Origin: Marivirga sericea
GTDB taxonomy: Bacteria; Bacteroidota; Bacteroidia; Cytophagales; Cyclobacteriaceae
Direction: 5' to 3'
Length of the DNA stretch: 64,000 bases
Assembly (NCBI RefSeq): GCF_900177665.1
Contig: NZ_FXAW01000003.1
Coordinates: 212,655-276,654, forward strand
Made by a program: the position numbers and the translations under genes
Part shown: piece by piece, positions 24,984-33,549 of the stretch
Numbering within the stretch: position 1 is the first letter of the stretch
How the letters are laid out: the number at the start of each line of letters is the position of its first letter
The notes under the pieces: generated by a model
Told to the model about the DNA's origin: nothing
What the model saw: only the letters and a program-made list of their open reading frames with translations
Database searches by the model: none

Positions 24984-26105
24984 CTATTTCAAATCTTTAA
25001 TTAAGCCTTTAACTACTTTCAATAATTTATCAGCTGTGTCCAAGTCACTCTGGTTTGTGATTACCGAGATTCCTAAATTGTATTTAGGAAGCAAAAAAAA
25101 CCAATTTTGACTACCAAAACCACCTCCGTGCATACTGTAATAAGTCCCATATTCTTCATTATTCCTTATAGGGAAGTAGTACCCTATTTCTCTATTTCCA
25201 TTCTCTAGGAGATTTCTGTGAGATTCTGAGATTACATTATTATTAGAATCTAAATGTAATTGCATATAGTTTACCAAATCTGGCATAGTGGTTTTTACAC
25301 CACCATCTGCACCATATATAACTACTTCATGAGGAACGAGTTTGCCAGTCATTCCATATCCATTAGCCAAATATTGCTCTTTATCTTTTGGAAGATTTAT
25401 GTAGGTGTTTTGCATATTAGCATTAGTTTGAAAATATTCCTTTAAAAGGGTATCAAATGACTTTTTATATACATTTTCCAGTATTTCTGCCATTAGCTCT
25501 GTATCAACATTTGAATATGTATATCTTTCTCCAGGAATAGTATCTAGTTCTATTGAATGCAAGTCACGAAAGAATTCCTTTTTACCATAATCCTTTTGAA
25601 TTTCATATACTTTAAAAGGTAAATCTTCATTAAAGTCATTAAACAGTTCATTGATACTTTCAGGCAAGAATTTTGACATTCTACTGGTGTGTGTCAGCAA
25701 ATGTTTAACTCTTATAGGTTCTCCGTTATATTCAAAGTTTTTGAAGTCTTCCTTTAGATACTCTCTAATATCATCATCTAGGGCAAGTTTGCCTTCTAAT
25801 ACTGCATTTGCTACTAACACTCCTGTAAAAGTTTTACTGACTGATGCGATTTCATAGATTGTTTTATCGGTTGGCTTATTATTTTTCCCTTTATCTAGTT
25901 CTCCATAATGAGCTATATACTTTTCTCCGTCTTTATACACTCCGATTGAAACGGCATTTATTTTAGAGTCTAAAAGAAGGGAATCTACATTTTTGTCCAT
26001 AGCTATATGGATCTTATTCATGGGTGTATTTAACTCCTTTTTTGAAGAATCTTTGCAACTTGCAAACACTGCTATTGATAAGAAGAGTAATAACTCTATT
26101 TTCAT
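24984..26105 (-). CDS. beta-lactamase-family serine hydrolase lipoprotein
   Basis: The open frame extends to 26249, but the start at 26105 is preferred because it gives a lipoprotein signal (MKIELLLFLSIAVFASC). The PF00144 domain has all motifs: SVSK at about 88-91, YSN in YTYSNVDTELM, and HGG in MHGGGFGSQNWF. It is closest in the window to the hydrolase at 30522 (YGELDKGK, KTIYEIASVSKT, GSQNW are shared forms). It precedes the methyltransferase by 10 bp. A copy of the repeated upstream motif lies about 350 bp before its start. Periplasmic peptidase or esterase activity is inferred. Confidence 0.85.
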   Translation of the reverse strand: MKIELLLFLSIAVFASCKDSSKKELNTPMNKIHIAMDKNVDSLLLDSKINAVSIGVYKDGEKYIAHYGELDKGKNNKPTDKTIYEIASVSKTFTGVLVANAVLEGKLALDDDIREYLKEDFKNFEYNGEPIRVKHLLTHTSRMSKFLPESINELFNDFNEDLPFKVYEIQKDYGKKEFFRDLHSIELDTIPGERYTYSNVDTELMAEILENVYKKSFDTLLKEYFQTNANMQNTYINLPKDKEQYLANGYGMTGKLVPHEVVIYGADGGVKTTMPDLVNYMQLHLDSNNNVISESHRNLLENGNREIGYYFPIRNNEEYGTYYSMHGGGFGSQNWFFLLPKYNLGISVITNQSDLDTADKLLKVVKGLIKDLK

Positions 26106-26545
26106 AATTGTTTTGTTACTGTTTAGAGATGACTTAAGGTATTTTATAATAATTTTGCCAATATTAAGTTTTATTAATGGATCGATTCTAATTTGATAAT
26201 ATTCAGAAACAGATTCTTGTAATTTATTAATTGTTCTTTTAAGTCTCATTTCTCATGAAACTTGAATAAAAAAATCTTCTTCAAGTTTATTATCATAAAG
26301 CACAACTATCGAAATTGCAATAACTACATATAGAACTTTCAAAACTATTCTTTTGCACAAAATTTCTTTCTTTTCTTTCTTGAATATTTTTCAAGCAATT
26401 TCTAATTCATTTTGTAAACTAAAGAGTACAAAGTTATGCTGCACAAATTTTCAGAAATTGTAAAAAATGGACATTTTAGATTTAATAAAAGTACCTTCTT
26501 AAGTCTGATTCTTATACCAAAATCATAAATGTTTTTTTTGGTTAG
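26106..26545. other. 440-bp gap with inverted repeat and motif copy
   Basis: No gene is credible beyond the in-frame extension of the hydrolase frame. It contains a perfect 9-bp inverted repeat AAACTTGAA...TTCAAGTTT (26258-26266 with 26280-26288, 13-bp spacer) and motif copy 2 at 26453-26472. The inverted repeat has no T-run and so looks more like an operator than a terminator. Confidence 0.4.
26453..26472 (-). promoter_or_regulatory. repeated upstream motif, copy 2
   Basis: AGAAATTGTAAAAAATGGAC on the plus strand, three changes from the other two copies, also followed by ATTTT as at copy 1. It lies upstream of the minus-strand hydrolase/methyltransferase operon. Confidence 0.45.
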
Positions 26546-27223
26546 CTAGAGGCTTGCTCTTTTGTTAAACCCTTTAAAAATAAGCCAAGCACTGAGAATT
26601 AAATCAAGAATCGCTGTTGGTGTATTTAATAGAATGTAATCAAATGTAATAATACCCAAAATATCAAATAGAACTAATCCACTAGCAATTATAGATAAGA
26701 TAGCTCCAATTATCCCCCAATAAGAAACCCAATTAGGAATTAGTTTGGATTTAATAAACAGGATATACAACATAATATTACCTGAACATAATATTAAGAT
26801 CATGAATATATGATTCACTACATCACGGGATGACTTTAATACATCTGCTAATGTTTGAATCATTAAAATGTATTCAGTGTTACTCCCAACGTAATCTTTA
26901 CTTAAAGAGAGAACCGTCAGCATCAGAATAGTTCCAGCAATGGAAAGTGTAACAGCAATAATTCTAAAGCTTAAAAAGCCTAAGGACAAGGTTTTACTGT
27001 ACGGTTTTACAATTGGGTAAAGTAAAACTGCAATTCCTAAATAAATTAAGGACATTGCAAATTGAAAAATAGCAGCTATTATTACTTGGTTGGAATTTAA
27101 TGCAGCTTCTTTCAAATAATCTATCGAATCTATTGCAGGAGCTATACTGAAAATCCCAGTGACAATCCCAACAAATAAAAAGAGTCCAACTATTCTTTCT
27201 TTTTTTTTAATACTGTAATTCAT
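26546..27223 (-). CDS. DUF4386-type integral membrane protein
   Basis: Six to seven hydrophobic segments cover 225 residues, with the family's recognisable phrases: RIVGLFLFVGIVTGIFSIAP at the start, then LIYLGIAVLLYPIVKPYSKT, LSLGFLSFRIIAVTLSIAGT, and WVSYWGIIGAILSIIASGLV near the end. DUF4386 proteins are widespread and uncharacterised. It follows the AraC gene on the same strand (79-bp gap holding motif copy 3), an arrangement consistent with control by that regulator. Confidence 0.85.
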   Translation of the reverse strand: MNYSIKKKERIVGLFLFVGIVTGIFSIAPAIDSIDYLKEAALNSNQVIIAAIFQFAMSLIYLGIAVLLYPIVKPYSKTLSLGFLSFRIIAVTLSIAGTILMLTVLSLSKDYVGSNTEYILMIQTLADVLKSSRDVVNHIFMILILCSGNIMLYILFIKSKLIPNWVSYWGIIGAILSIIASGLVLFDILGIITFDYILLNTPTAILDLILSAWLIFKGFNKRASL

Positions 27224-27277
27224 CGTTAGTTTAAATATTTTAGGTTTTTACACCACAAAAATATTTCGCTAAAGACT

Positions 27278-27300
27278 ATGAAAATTGTAAAAAATAGACC
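27278..27300 (-). promoter_or_regulatory. repeated upstream motif, copy 3
   Basis: Identical over 23 bp to copy 1 (18495-18517). It lies 55 bp before the DUF4386 start and directly after the AraC stop codon. Confidence 0.5.
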
Positions 27301-27302
27301 TA

Positions 27303-28076
27303 TTAAATATCCTCTTCACTTAGATTCCAAAATTCTTTTGGGTTAAATCCAGTAAATAATTTAAATTCATTATTAAAATGAGCTTGGTCAAAATAACCAT
27401 TTTCATAGGCAATTTCAGTAAGACTAGAGGTAGTTGGATGCTGTTTTATAACAGATTCAAAGCGTATTACCCTAGAATAGGTTTTGGGGTTAAACCCTGA
27501 AAACCTCTTAAAACGTCTGTTGAATTGTTTTTGAGAAATACCAAATTCATTAGCAAGTGCTTCAATCCTTAAATTACCATTACCACTTTTTATAGCTTTA
27601 ATTGCTTTTGTAATTAAAGGATCTGCCATTTTGGGTTGCTGTAATAGTAATTTGAAATATTCTGATATTATATCAATTCGTTCTTCGGTTGATGGAGCGA
27701 TAGCAATCTTTTCATTTAACACGTTTCCTTCATTACCAAGAAATGTATTTAATGGTATAAACTTATCATTGAGTTCAGTTGACGGAATATTAAAAAAACC
27801 AGGTATTGTATAAGAGTAAAATGCAACACCTATAAGGTGATGAAATTCATCTACAGGATACTGATTTGCCAAATGTGTATGACCTTGAATGGCTGAGAAC
27901 AAGAAACTAGAGTCCTTGTCTCTTCCATTAAAGGCAAAAACAATCTCTGATAAACTACTTCCTACAACAAAGTATGTAGTGTTTGGCTTTTCTAAAGATG
28001 AATTCCAAGTACAAACCCAAAAATGACTTATGTGATTTTCGAGTTCTTTACAAGGTGGTATTAAATTGTATTCCAT
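27303..28076 (-). CDS. soluble AraC-family transcriptional regulator
   Basis: The N-terminal about 140 residues are a cupin-like sensory domain of the kind found in many Bacteroidota AraC proteins (PPCKELENHISHFWVCTW, GVAFYSYTIPGFFNIP). The C-terminal AraC double helix-turn-helix is clear: IEALANEFGISQKQFNRRFK, FSGFNPKTYSRVIRF, then SLTEIAYENGYFDQAHFNNE and GFNPKEFW. It is cytosolic and precedes the DUF4386 gene. It is the best candidate regulator for the three-copy motif found in this neighbourhood, by proximity only. Confidence 0.9.
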   Translation of the reverse strand: MEYNLIPPCKELENHISHFWVCTWNSSLEKPNTTYFVVGSSLSEIVFAFNGRDKDSSFLFSAIQGHTHLANQYPVDEFHHLIGVAFYSYTIPGFFNIPSTELNDKFIPLNTFLGNEGNVLNEKIAIAPSTEERIDIISEYFKLLLQQPKMADPLITKAIKAIKSGNGNLRIEALANEFGISQKQFNRRFKRFSGFNPKTYSRVIRFESVIKQHPTTSSLTEIAYENGYFDQAHFNNEFKLFTGFNPKEFWNLSEEDI

Positions 28077-28204
28077 TTTCTGATAACTTTGTCAATTGTA
28101 TATTATATTTATATTAATGTAGGTTTTATTCAGGAAAGGTCAAAATGTTTTGTATCGGTCCATGTATAGCTCGTATCTCAAAGAGTATGCTCTATATATC
28201 TTGT

Positions 28205-28503
28205 CCAAAGGCATTTTTCATTCTTTCGATTAATTCTTTTGGTTAGTCAATATTTAATCCAAGTCGGTTATTTTTTTTCATTCCATACAGACCACCTAAT
28301 TCGTTCTTCTTTTTCAAGTGAAATATGATATTATGATTTTCAAGCTCTCCAAGTGGCGAAAGTGTTTTTGTTAATTCGCTTTTTTCTAATGATTTTTTTT
28401 GATAATTCTACTTTATCAATAGCTAAAAAGGGAATCTCAACTGCATTTAGAATGCCATATTTTAAAGTTAAACTATCTTGATTTATAGATATAGGTCTTT
28501 GAA
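28205..28503 (-). pseudogene. decayed C-terminal duplicate of the PH-like membrane protein
   Basis: On the minus strand this segment reads QRPISINQDSLTLKYGILNA, VEIPFLAIDKVELS, a frameshift in an A-run, then SLEKSELTKTLSPLGELENH and GLYGMKKNNRLGLNID, followed by a stop and PKELIERMKNAFG. It aligns along its length with the last about 100 residues of the protein encoded at 14294-15307. Only the PH-like domain remains; the membrane part is missing. It lies next to the SnoaL gene of cluster B, whose start may have replaced the rest. Confidence 0.88.
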
Positions 28504-28507
28504 TTCA

Positions 28508-28957
28508 TTATTTGGTATTATTCCAAATATCCAAGTACATCTTCCAATTTTCATCTACTTTTTTCCAGACGATTACGTATTTGCCTTTCCAGGATGATAT
28601 ATGTCCGTCCTTGTGCTTGGTTTTGCCCTCATAATACCCATAATCATAAGCAGTATTATTAATAATGCTTATTTCGGTTTGGGTTATTTTATGGTAAGTG
28701 GTACTTATTCCTTCGGGAAGTGTCCAATAGGTAATAATATCCTCACCTTCTAATATGTTAGTGTTATTCGGAAAAATTTTCGCGTCCTCGGTATAAGAAT
28801 CGGCAATCTTCTTATAATCTGAAGCCATAATGTATTTTGAAAAGTCTTCTGTGTTTTTCAGTATGGTTTGAATGTCTTCTTTGTTTCCATTTAAAGTCTG
28901 ACTTTGTAAATGGCTTATGCTTCCGAGGGTTAATATTATTATAATTAAATTTTTCAT
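28508..28957 (-). CDS. exported SnoaL/DUF4440-like NTF2-fold protein (cluster B)
   Basis: A signal peptide (ending HLQSQ) precedes an NTF2-like domain: DSYTEDAKIFPNNTNILEGE, then KYVIVWKKVDENWKMYLDIW. It is the counterpart of 2451-2900. In cluster B it has moved to the end of the operon, 3 bp after the serine hydrolase at 28961, so they are co-translated. The role is unknown; ligand binding or isomerase-like chemistry is possible from the fold. Confidence 0.82.
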   Translation of the reverse strand: MKNLIIIILTLGSISHLQSQTLNGNKEDIQTILKNTEDFSKYIMASDYKKIADSYTEDAKIFPNNTNILEGEDIITYWTLPEGISTTYHKITQTEISIINNTAYDYGYYEGKTKHKDGHISSWKGKYVIVWKKVDENWKMYLDIWNNTK

Positions 28958-28960
28958 ATT

Positions 28961-29983
28961 TTAATTTTTAGTGTTGGTTACAATATCATGTATATCATCT
29001 GCCATATCCATAACATTAAAGTACTTTTGGTTCTTTAAAATCACAATGTACAAATCATCTTTAGGGTAGTATCTAATGACGCTTTCATAGTTTCCTTGTT
29101 CACCATGATGATGGTGCATTTCAAGTTGGTCTCCGTCCCATTCTAAAATTCCTAAAGGTGATTGTGAGCCTTCTCTTTCTGAAAGGAACTTTATAGATGC
29201 TTTTGATAGCAATTGATAACTATGTAAATGATAGAGCCATTGGTAAAGATCTTTTGTAGTAAACAACATTAAAAACTTTGCCTCTCTATTTCTAAAGGGG
29301 TCAAAATTGTAATCTTTATCAAATGCTATAGCGGGTAGTACTTCGTTTTTGTAAGGCATTGCCTTGCCAAAATAACTATCGGTCATCTTTGCAGGTTTAA
29401 AGATATGTTGTTGAACATAATCTTCGAAGGATTGCCCAGACACCTTTTCAACGATAAGCGTTAATAATAAGGGGTTATAGTTTGAATACAGATAATCCGT
29501 ACCAGGTTTAAAAACGAGTTCCTCTACCTTTCTTAAATCTTTCAAAAGTAATTGTTCTGTAATTGGTATTTTGTTATCCACATAATGTTCCCATGACACC
29601 TTAGGTAAACCACTGGTGTACTTGAATAGTTGTTGTATGCTTATTGACGATGCCCAATCGGGTAAATCATCTAAGTAATCACTAATCTTATCATCAGGTT
29701 TGAGGCTTCCTTTTTCAATGAGTTGCATTACAGCAACTGCTGGAAATTCCTTATAGATTGAACCGATATTGAAACGATGTGCAGCTGTCAACTGTTCTTT
29801 TGTTTCAGGATGGGCAATACCAAAAGATTTTTCATAAAGTACGGAATCGCCTTTTACTACCAATATATTGCCATTGAGTTCTCCCTTTTCGTATTGTTGT
29901 TGTACGTAGTCCGCAACGTTACTTTGCTGACAACTTGCAGTTGAAAAAGCCATTAGAATGTAAAGGCTTAGAAGTTTTTTCAT
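28961..29983 (-). CDS. beta-lactamase-family serine hydrolase (cluster B, second)
   Basis: The lipobox-like STASC at about residue 18 suggests a lipoprotein. The PF00144 domain has SIYK at about 75-78 as the nucleophile motif, YSN in YLYSNYNPLLL, and HHG in MHHHHGEQGNY for the third motif. The His run in the third motif is distinctive. At 340 residues it has no extra domain. It lies 3 bp before the SnoaL-like gene and 106 bp after the NTF2 gene of cluster B. The substrate is unknown. Confidence 0.84.
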   Translation of the reverse strand: MKKLLSLYILMAFSTASCQQSNVADYVQQQYEKGELNGNILVVKGDSVLYEKSFGIAHPETKEQLTAAHRFNIGSIYKEFPAVAVMQLIEKGSLKPDDKISDYLDDLPDWASSISIQQLFKYTSGLPKVSWEHYVDNKIPITEQLLLKDLRKVEELVFKPGTDYLYSNYNPLLLTLIVEKVSGQSFEDYVQQHIFKPAKMTDSYFGKAMPYKNEVLPAIAFDKDYNFDPFRNREAKFLMLFTTKDLYQWLYHLHSYQLLSKASIKFLSEREGSQSPLGILEWDGDQLEMHHHHGEQGNYESVIRYYPKDDLYIVILKNQKYFNVMDMADDIHDIVTNTKN

Positions 29984-30089
29984 GTTTAAATTAGTTTTTG
30001 TAATAGTTTGTATTGAAGCTTATTATATGATTTTTATCATTTGTATTTTTATACTACTATAACCCTTTAGAGTAGATTTATATTAATTA

Positions 30090-30506
30090 TTATTTGTTTT
30101 GTCTGTGGAATATCTTGTTTACGATTTTCCATTCCCCATCAATTTTTAACAAATTCATATAATCGATAAAGTAAAAGTTAGGATAGTCAATACGAAGTCG
30201 TGCATTTGCCGCATTACCAGCAATATTGATTTGCTCTACTATAGAAGTACGGTTTTGTTTTAGTCCTGGCTTGATGGCTTTTTCAAAGAAATCAAGAGCG
30301 TTTACCTCCGTGTAGTTTTCTCCCCTAATAAATTTCATCCTAGCGTCTTTGTGAAAAGCTTTTTTAAGCGTTTCAAAGTCGTTATTTGTACCGCCGTCTA
30401 AATAATATGAAACTGTTTTTTCTACGAGGCTATAATCAGACTCTTGAGCAAGAGTATTTAGTGAAACACTAATACAAAGAAATAATGCGATGAATATTTT
30501 TTTCAT
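30090..30506 (-). CDS. exported NTF2-fold (Lumazine_bd_2-like) protein (cluster B)
   Basis: A signal peptide (ending NTLAQ) precedes a domain about 85% identical by eye to the protein at 2017-2445: EKTVSYYLDGGTNNDFETLK, then QNRTSIVEQINIAGNAANAR, and IDYPNFYFIDYMNLLKI. The signal peptides, by contrast, differ almost completely. In cluster B the gene follows the serine hydrolase at 30522 by 15 bp. It is the most conserved component of the duplicated cluster, which suggests a specific binding or enzymatic role. Confidence 0.82.
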   Translation of the reverse strand: MKKIFIALFLCISVSLNTLAQESDYSLVEKTVSYYLDGGTNNDFETLKKAFHKDARMKFIRGENYTEVNALDFFEKAIKPGLKQNRTSIVEQINIAGNAANARLRIDYPNFYFIDYMNLLKIDGEWKIVNKIFHRQNK

Positions 30507-30521
30507 TGTTTTAATTTTAAG

Positions 30522-31649
30522 TTATTTAAGATCTTTAAAGATATTTAGAGTTATTTTTTTAATAAGTTGATTAACTTCAGGGAAACTAGAATTTACGATA
30601 AATGAAATTCCAAAATCATACTTCGGATAAATGATCAACCAGTTTTGACTGCCATAAATACCACCGTGATGTTCTATATGTAAGCCATCTTCATCATCCA
30701 TTATTTCCCAGAAGTAGCCAATCCATATAGAATTTGTGTCTTTATATAATTTACGGTGTGATTCTTTTACTACTGGGTTTTTAGTATTCAATTGAAATTT
30801 TATATAATTGAGTAAATCAATACTGTTCGATTTTATTCTACCTGCTGCACCCCAAAGCTGAATTGGTTGTTTAAAGTTGGGCATCAATTCTTCACTATCA
30901 TTATATCCATTGGCTAATAACGCCCGCTTTTCCTGAGGTAGATTAATAAAAGTATTTTTCATCTTAGCTGGCTCAAAGAGATGTTTCTCTAACAATATGT
31001 TAAATGGAACATCATAAACAACTTCTAAAATGTATGCTAGCAGGTTGGGAGCTACATTAGAATAGGTGTATTCTCTACCTGGTAATCGATCTATTTTTAG
31101 TCTTTTTAAATCACTTAATAAAGAATCTTTTCGATAACTTGTTAATAAATATTGTGCTTTCCCATAACTATTTTTAGTGGCATCAGTGTATAGCTCAGGA
31201 ATTCCTTTTACGTTTGAGGGCAAACCACTAGTATGTGTCAGTAAGTGTTTTATAGTTATTGGAATGCCGTCAAAAGTAAGGTTATTATATTCATCACCTA
31301 AGTGTTTTGTTATTGGGTCAGATAATTTAATTTTACCTCTTTTAACTGCTTTTGCTACTAAGTAGCCAGTCATAGTTTTGGTTACAGAAGCAATTTCATA
31401 TAATGTTTCATTGGTTGGTGTATTTCCTTTTCCTTTATCCAATTCTCCAAAATGATTAATGTGACTTGCTCCTTTAGAATAAACTGCTATTGATACCGCA
31501 TTGAATCTTTTATCTTTTAAAAATGATTGAACATGTTTTTTAACTGTCTCATATATTATTCTTTCTCTAGTTTGAGACTTGCAACTCAAGACTTGTGTAA
31601 CTATTAGAAGTAACACTATCGAACTAATATTTCTTTGTGAAAATATCAT
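30522..31649 (-). CDS. beta-lactamase-family serine hydrolase lipoprotein (cluster B, first)
   Basis: The lipobox is VLSC near residue 23. The PF00144 domain carries SVTK at about 88-91, YSN in YTYSNVAPNLL, and HGG in HHGGIYGSQNWL. It aligns well with the hydrolase at 24984 rather than with the TPR-tailed hydrolase of cluster A, so clusters A and B recruited different hydrolases. It stands 8 bp after the DJ-1 gene and 15 bp before the NTF2-fold gene, clearly in one transcript. Confidence 0.86.
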   Translation of the reverse strand: MIFSQRNISSIVLLLIVTQVLSCKSQTRERIIYETVKKHVQSFLKDKRFNAVSIAVYSKGASHINHFGELDKGKGNTPTNETLYEIASVTKTMTGYLVAKAVKRGKIKLSDPITKHLGDEYNNLTFDGIPITIKHLLTHTSGLPSNVKGIPELYTDATKNSYGKAQYLLTSYRKDSLLSDLKRLKIDRLPGREYTYSNVAPNLLAYILEVVYDVPFNILLEKHLFEPAKMKNTFINLPQEKRALLANGYNDSEELMPNFKQPIQLWGAAGRIKSNSIDLLNYIKFQLNTKNPVVKESHRKLYKDTNSIWIGYFWEIMDDEDGLHIEHHGGIYGSQNWLIIYPKYDFGISFIVNSSFPEVNQLIKKITLNIFKDLK

Positions 31650-31657
31650 ATTATTAG

Positions 31658-32410
31658 CTATTTTTGGTTTTGAAGCATTTCAACAACTTTTTTGGCAACC
31701 GAAATTGAAGAAGAAGGATCTTGACCTGTCACTAATCTTCCATCTTCCTTAAAATAATTTGCATTTCTTTCTTTTGAATATGAAAACTCTCCTCCTCGTT
31801 TATTGATTGTTTTTTCGATAGAAAAAGGAAAGGTTTTATATTTTTTCGAATCCATATTTTCAAAAAAATCAGGATAGCCACTTATTTGTTTTTCTTCATA
31901 TATATATCTTCCGTTTGATAATTTTAAATTTACAATACCTGCTGTACCGTGGCAAACCGTGGATATTATACCATTGTTCTCATAAATAGATCTTGAAATA
32001 GTTTGAATTTCTTTGTTTTCTGGTACTCCAAACATTGCAGAACCTCCACCACTGTAATAGGTTGCTTTATAACTTAATGGATTAATCTCGTTTGGACGAA
32101 GTGTGTTTTTAAACAAATACATAAAATCAGTATCGTTTAGATACTTTTTCTGAATTCTATCATTTTTACTTATGTACCCAATAGGAATAGCTCCGCCTTT
32201 TGGACTTACAAAATCTACTTTGTAGCCTGATTTTATAAAAATATCATAAGCCAAGACAATTTCAGAAAAATGATTAGAGGCAATTAAATTTGTACTCCCG
32301 TAAGTATGTTGATTAGATACTACAAAGAGTATTCTATCTTCCTTTTTTTGTGAGGTTTTACATCCTACAATAAACGAAATGATTAATAGAATAAATATTA
32401 TTTTTTGCAT
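31658..32410 (-). CDS. DJ-1/PfpI-family lipoprotein (cluster B)
   Basis: The lipobox is IVGC near residue 17. The DJ-1/PfpI domain has the nucleophile Cys in IISTVCHGTAGIVNLKLSNG and the closing DGRLVTGQDPSSS. About two thirds of residues match the cluster A protein (1252-1998), including both ends. It lies 104 bp after the AraC gene and 8 bp before the serine hydrolase. A periplasmic DJ-1 protein conserved next to the same regulator twice implies a functional link. Confidence 0.85.
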   Translation of the reverse strand: MQKIIFILLIISFIVGCKTSQKKEDRILFVVSNQHTYGSTNLIASNHFSEIVLAYDIFIKSGYKVDFVSPKGGAIPIGYISKNDRIQKKYLNDTDFMYLFKNTLRPNEINPLSYKATYYSGGGSAMFGVPENKEIQTISRSIYENNGIISTVCHGTAGIVNLKLSNGRYIYEEKQISGYPDFFENMDSKKYKTFPFSIEKTINKRGGEFSYSKERNANYFKEDGRLVTGQDPSSSISVAKKVVEMLQNQK

Positions 32411-32491
32411 ACTGTTTTAATTTACCGCAATATGCAATCATTCTAATTTACAAAGGTTCTCTATTATAAAACCGAACTACCAATTTGTAAA
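32411..32491 (-). promoter_or_regulatory. conserved AraC/DJ-1 intergenic segment, copy B
   Basis: The minus-strand counterpart of 1171-1251: TTTACAAATTGGTAGTTCGG, TTTTATAATA, AACCTTT, ATTGCATATTGCG and AAATTAAAACAGTATGCA appear in the same order and spacing. Conservation outside coding sequence suggests a promoter or operator of the DJ-1-led operon. Confidence 0.5.
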
Positions 32492-32514
32492 TATATACTC
32501 TTAATTCATCCTTT

Positions 32515-33549
32515 TTACCGTCTTCGTTTTTTGTATTGAGCTGGAGTAGTTCCCGTAATCTTTTTAAAAGTTGTAAAAAAAGTAGATTTCGAGTTAAAAC
32601 CACAATCATAACCAATGGTTTCAATTGTATAAATATCATTTAAATTTATTAACTGCTTTGCCTCTTCAACTCTAAGTTCGTTTATAAATACTGAAAATGA
32701 TTTACCTAAATTATCATTGAGAACTTGTGATAATTGATGAGAAGAAATATTTAGTTGTTTAGCAATATCTAGTATTTTTAAATTAGGGTTTTTGAAGAGC
32801 TTCTTATCCTTGATGACAGTTAATTTTTCTGTAATTAATTTTACTTCCTCTTTATCAATTTTTCTATTCTCGTATTTTTCTTTTTCATCAAAAAATAAGG
32901 AGTTTTTATCCCTTCTAAACAACCAGAGTAAAACTAAAAGGTAAAAAACAAATGAGAATGATAATGCTCCAACAATGTAAGATGTATAAGAACCTATATT
33001 ATATGAAAACCAAATAATTGATACTCCTGCAAAAATATTCAATAACCAAACTTCATTCACATTAAGCTTTATATTTTTTGAGACTACTTTTTTTAGAATA
33101 TGCTTTAGTTGAAACGCTGTTAAAAGAATATAAATAAACCATTGAAAATAAATTCCCTTAACTAAGAATTTGGTCCACAATTCTCTATTGTCTAAATATG
33201 GATATACAATTCCTAATATAATCACTATACCGAAAGAAGGAATTATGTGAATCCACCATTGTTTAGCTTTTTGTGGTTTTGTTTGAGATAAGGTATACAG
33301 GTAAAGTATAGGCCCAATTAATACACATGCAGTAAGCCCTATTTGTATAAAAGCACTAAATATATTTGGATTAAAAAATAAGAATACAGATTTGGCAATT
33401 CTTATACTCACGACCAGCATTAATAGCGCTAAAAAGTAATTTGAAAACTTTTTCCTTTTTGCCACAATAGCAAAGTAGAGGGTTAATAAAAACCCATTAA
33501 ATGCCCCTAAAGCACTAAAAAAAAAGATGAGTTGGTTTTCAAAATTCAT
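32515..33549 (-). CDS. membrane-anchored AraC-family transcriptional regulator (cluster B)
   Basis: Same architecture as 115-1161: about seven hydrophobic segments (for example FFFSALGAFNGFLLTLYFAI, then IGSYTSYIVGALSFSFVFYL) followed by an AraC helix-turn-helix pair (LKILDIAKQLNISSHQLSQV, IETIGYDCGFNSKSTFFTTF). The pair is about two thirds identical by eye, highest in the last membrane segments and the DNA-binding domain. It heads cluster B; 18 bp just before its start are identical to bases 83-100 upstream of the cluster A copy. Confidence 0.88.
   Translation of the reverse strand: MNFENQLIFFFSALGAFNGFLLTLYFAIVAKRKKFSNYFLALLMLVVSIRIAKSVFLFFNPNIFSAFIQIGLTACVLIGPILYLYTLSQTKPQKAKQWWIHIIPSFGIVIILGIVYPYLDNRELWTKFLVKGIYFQWFIYILLTAFQLKHILKKVVSKNIKLNVNEVWLLNIFAGVSIIWFSYNIGSYTSYIVGALSFSFVFYLLVLLWLFRRDKNSLFFDEKEKYENRKIDKEEVKLITEKLTVIKDKKLFKNPNLKILDIAKQLNISSHQLSQVLNDNLGKSFSVFINELRVEEAKQLINLNDIYTIETIGYDCGFNSKSTFFTTFKKITGTTPAQYKKRRR

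Noticed and set aside
24984-26249. Long form of the serine hydrolase starting at 26249
   Set aside because: The extra 48 residues precede a perfect lipoprotein signal, so the start at 26105 is more likely.
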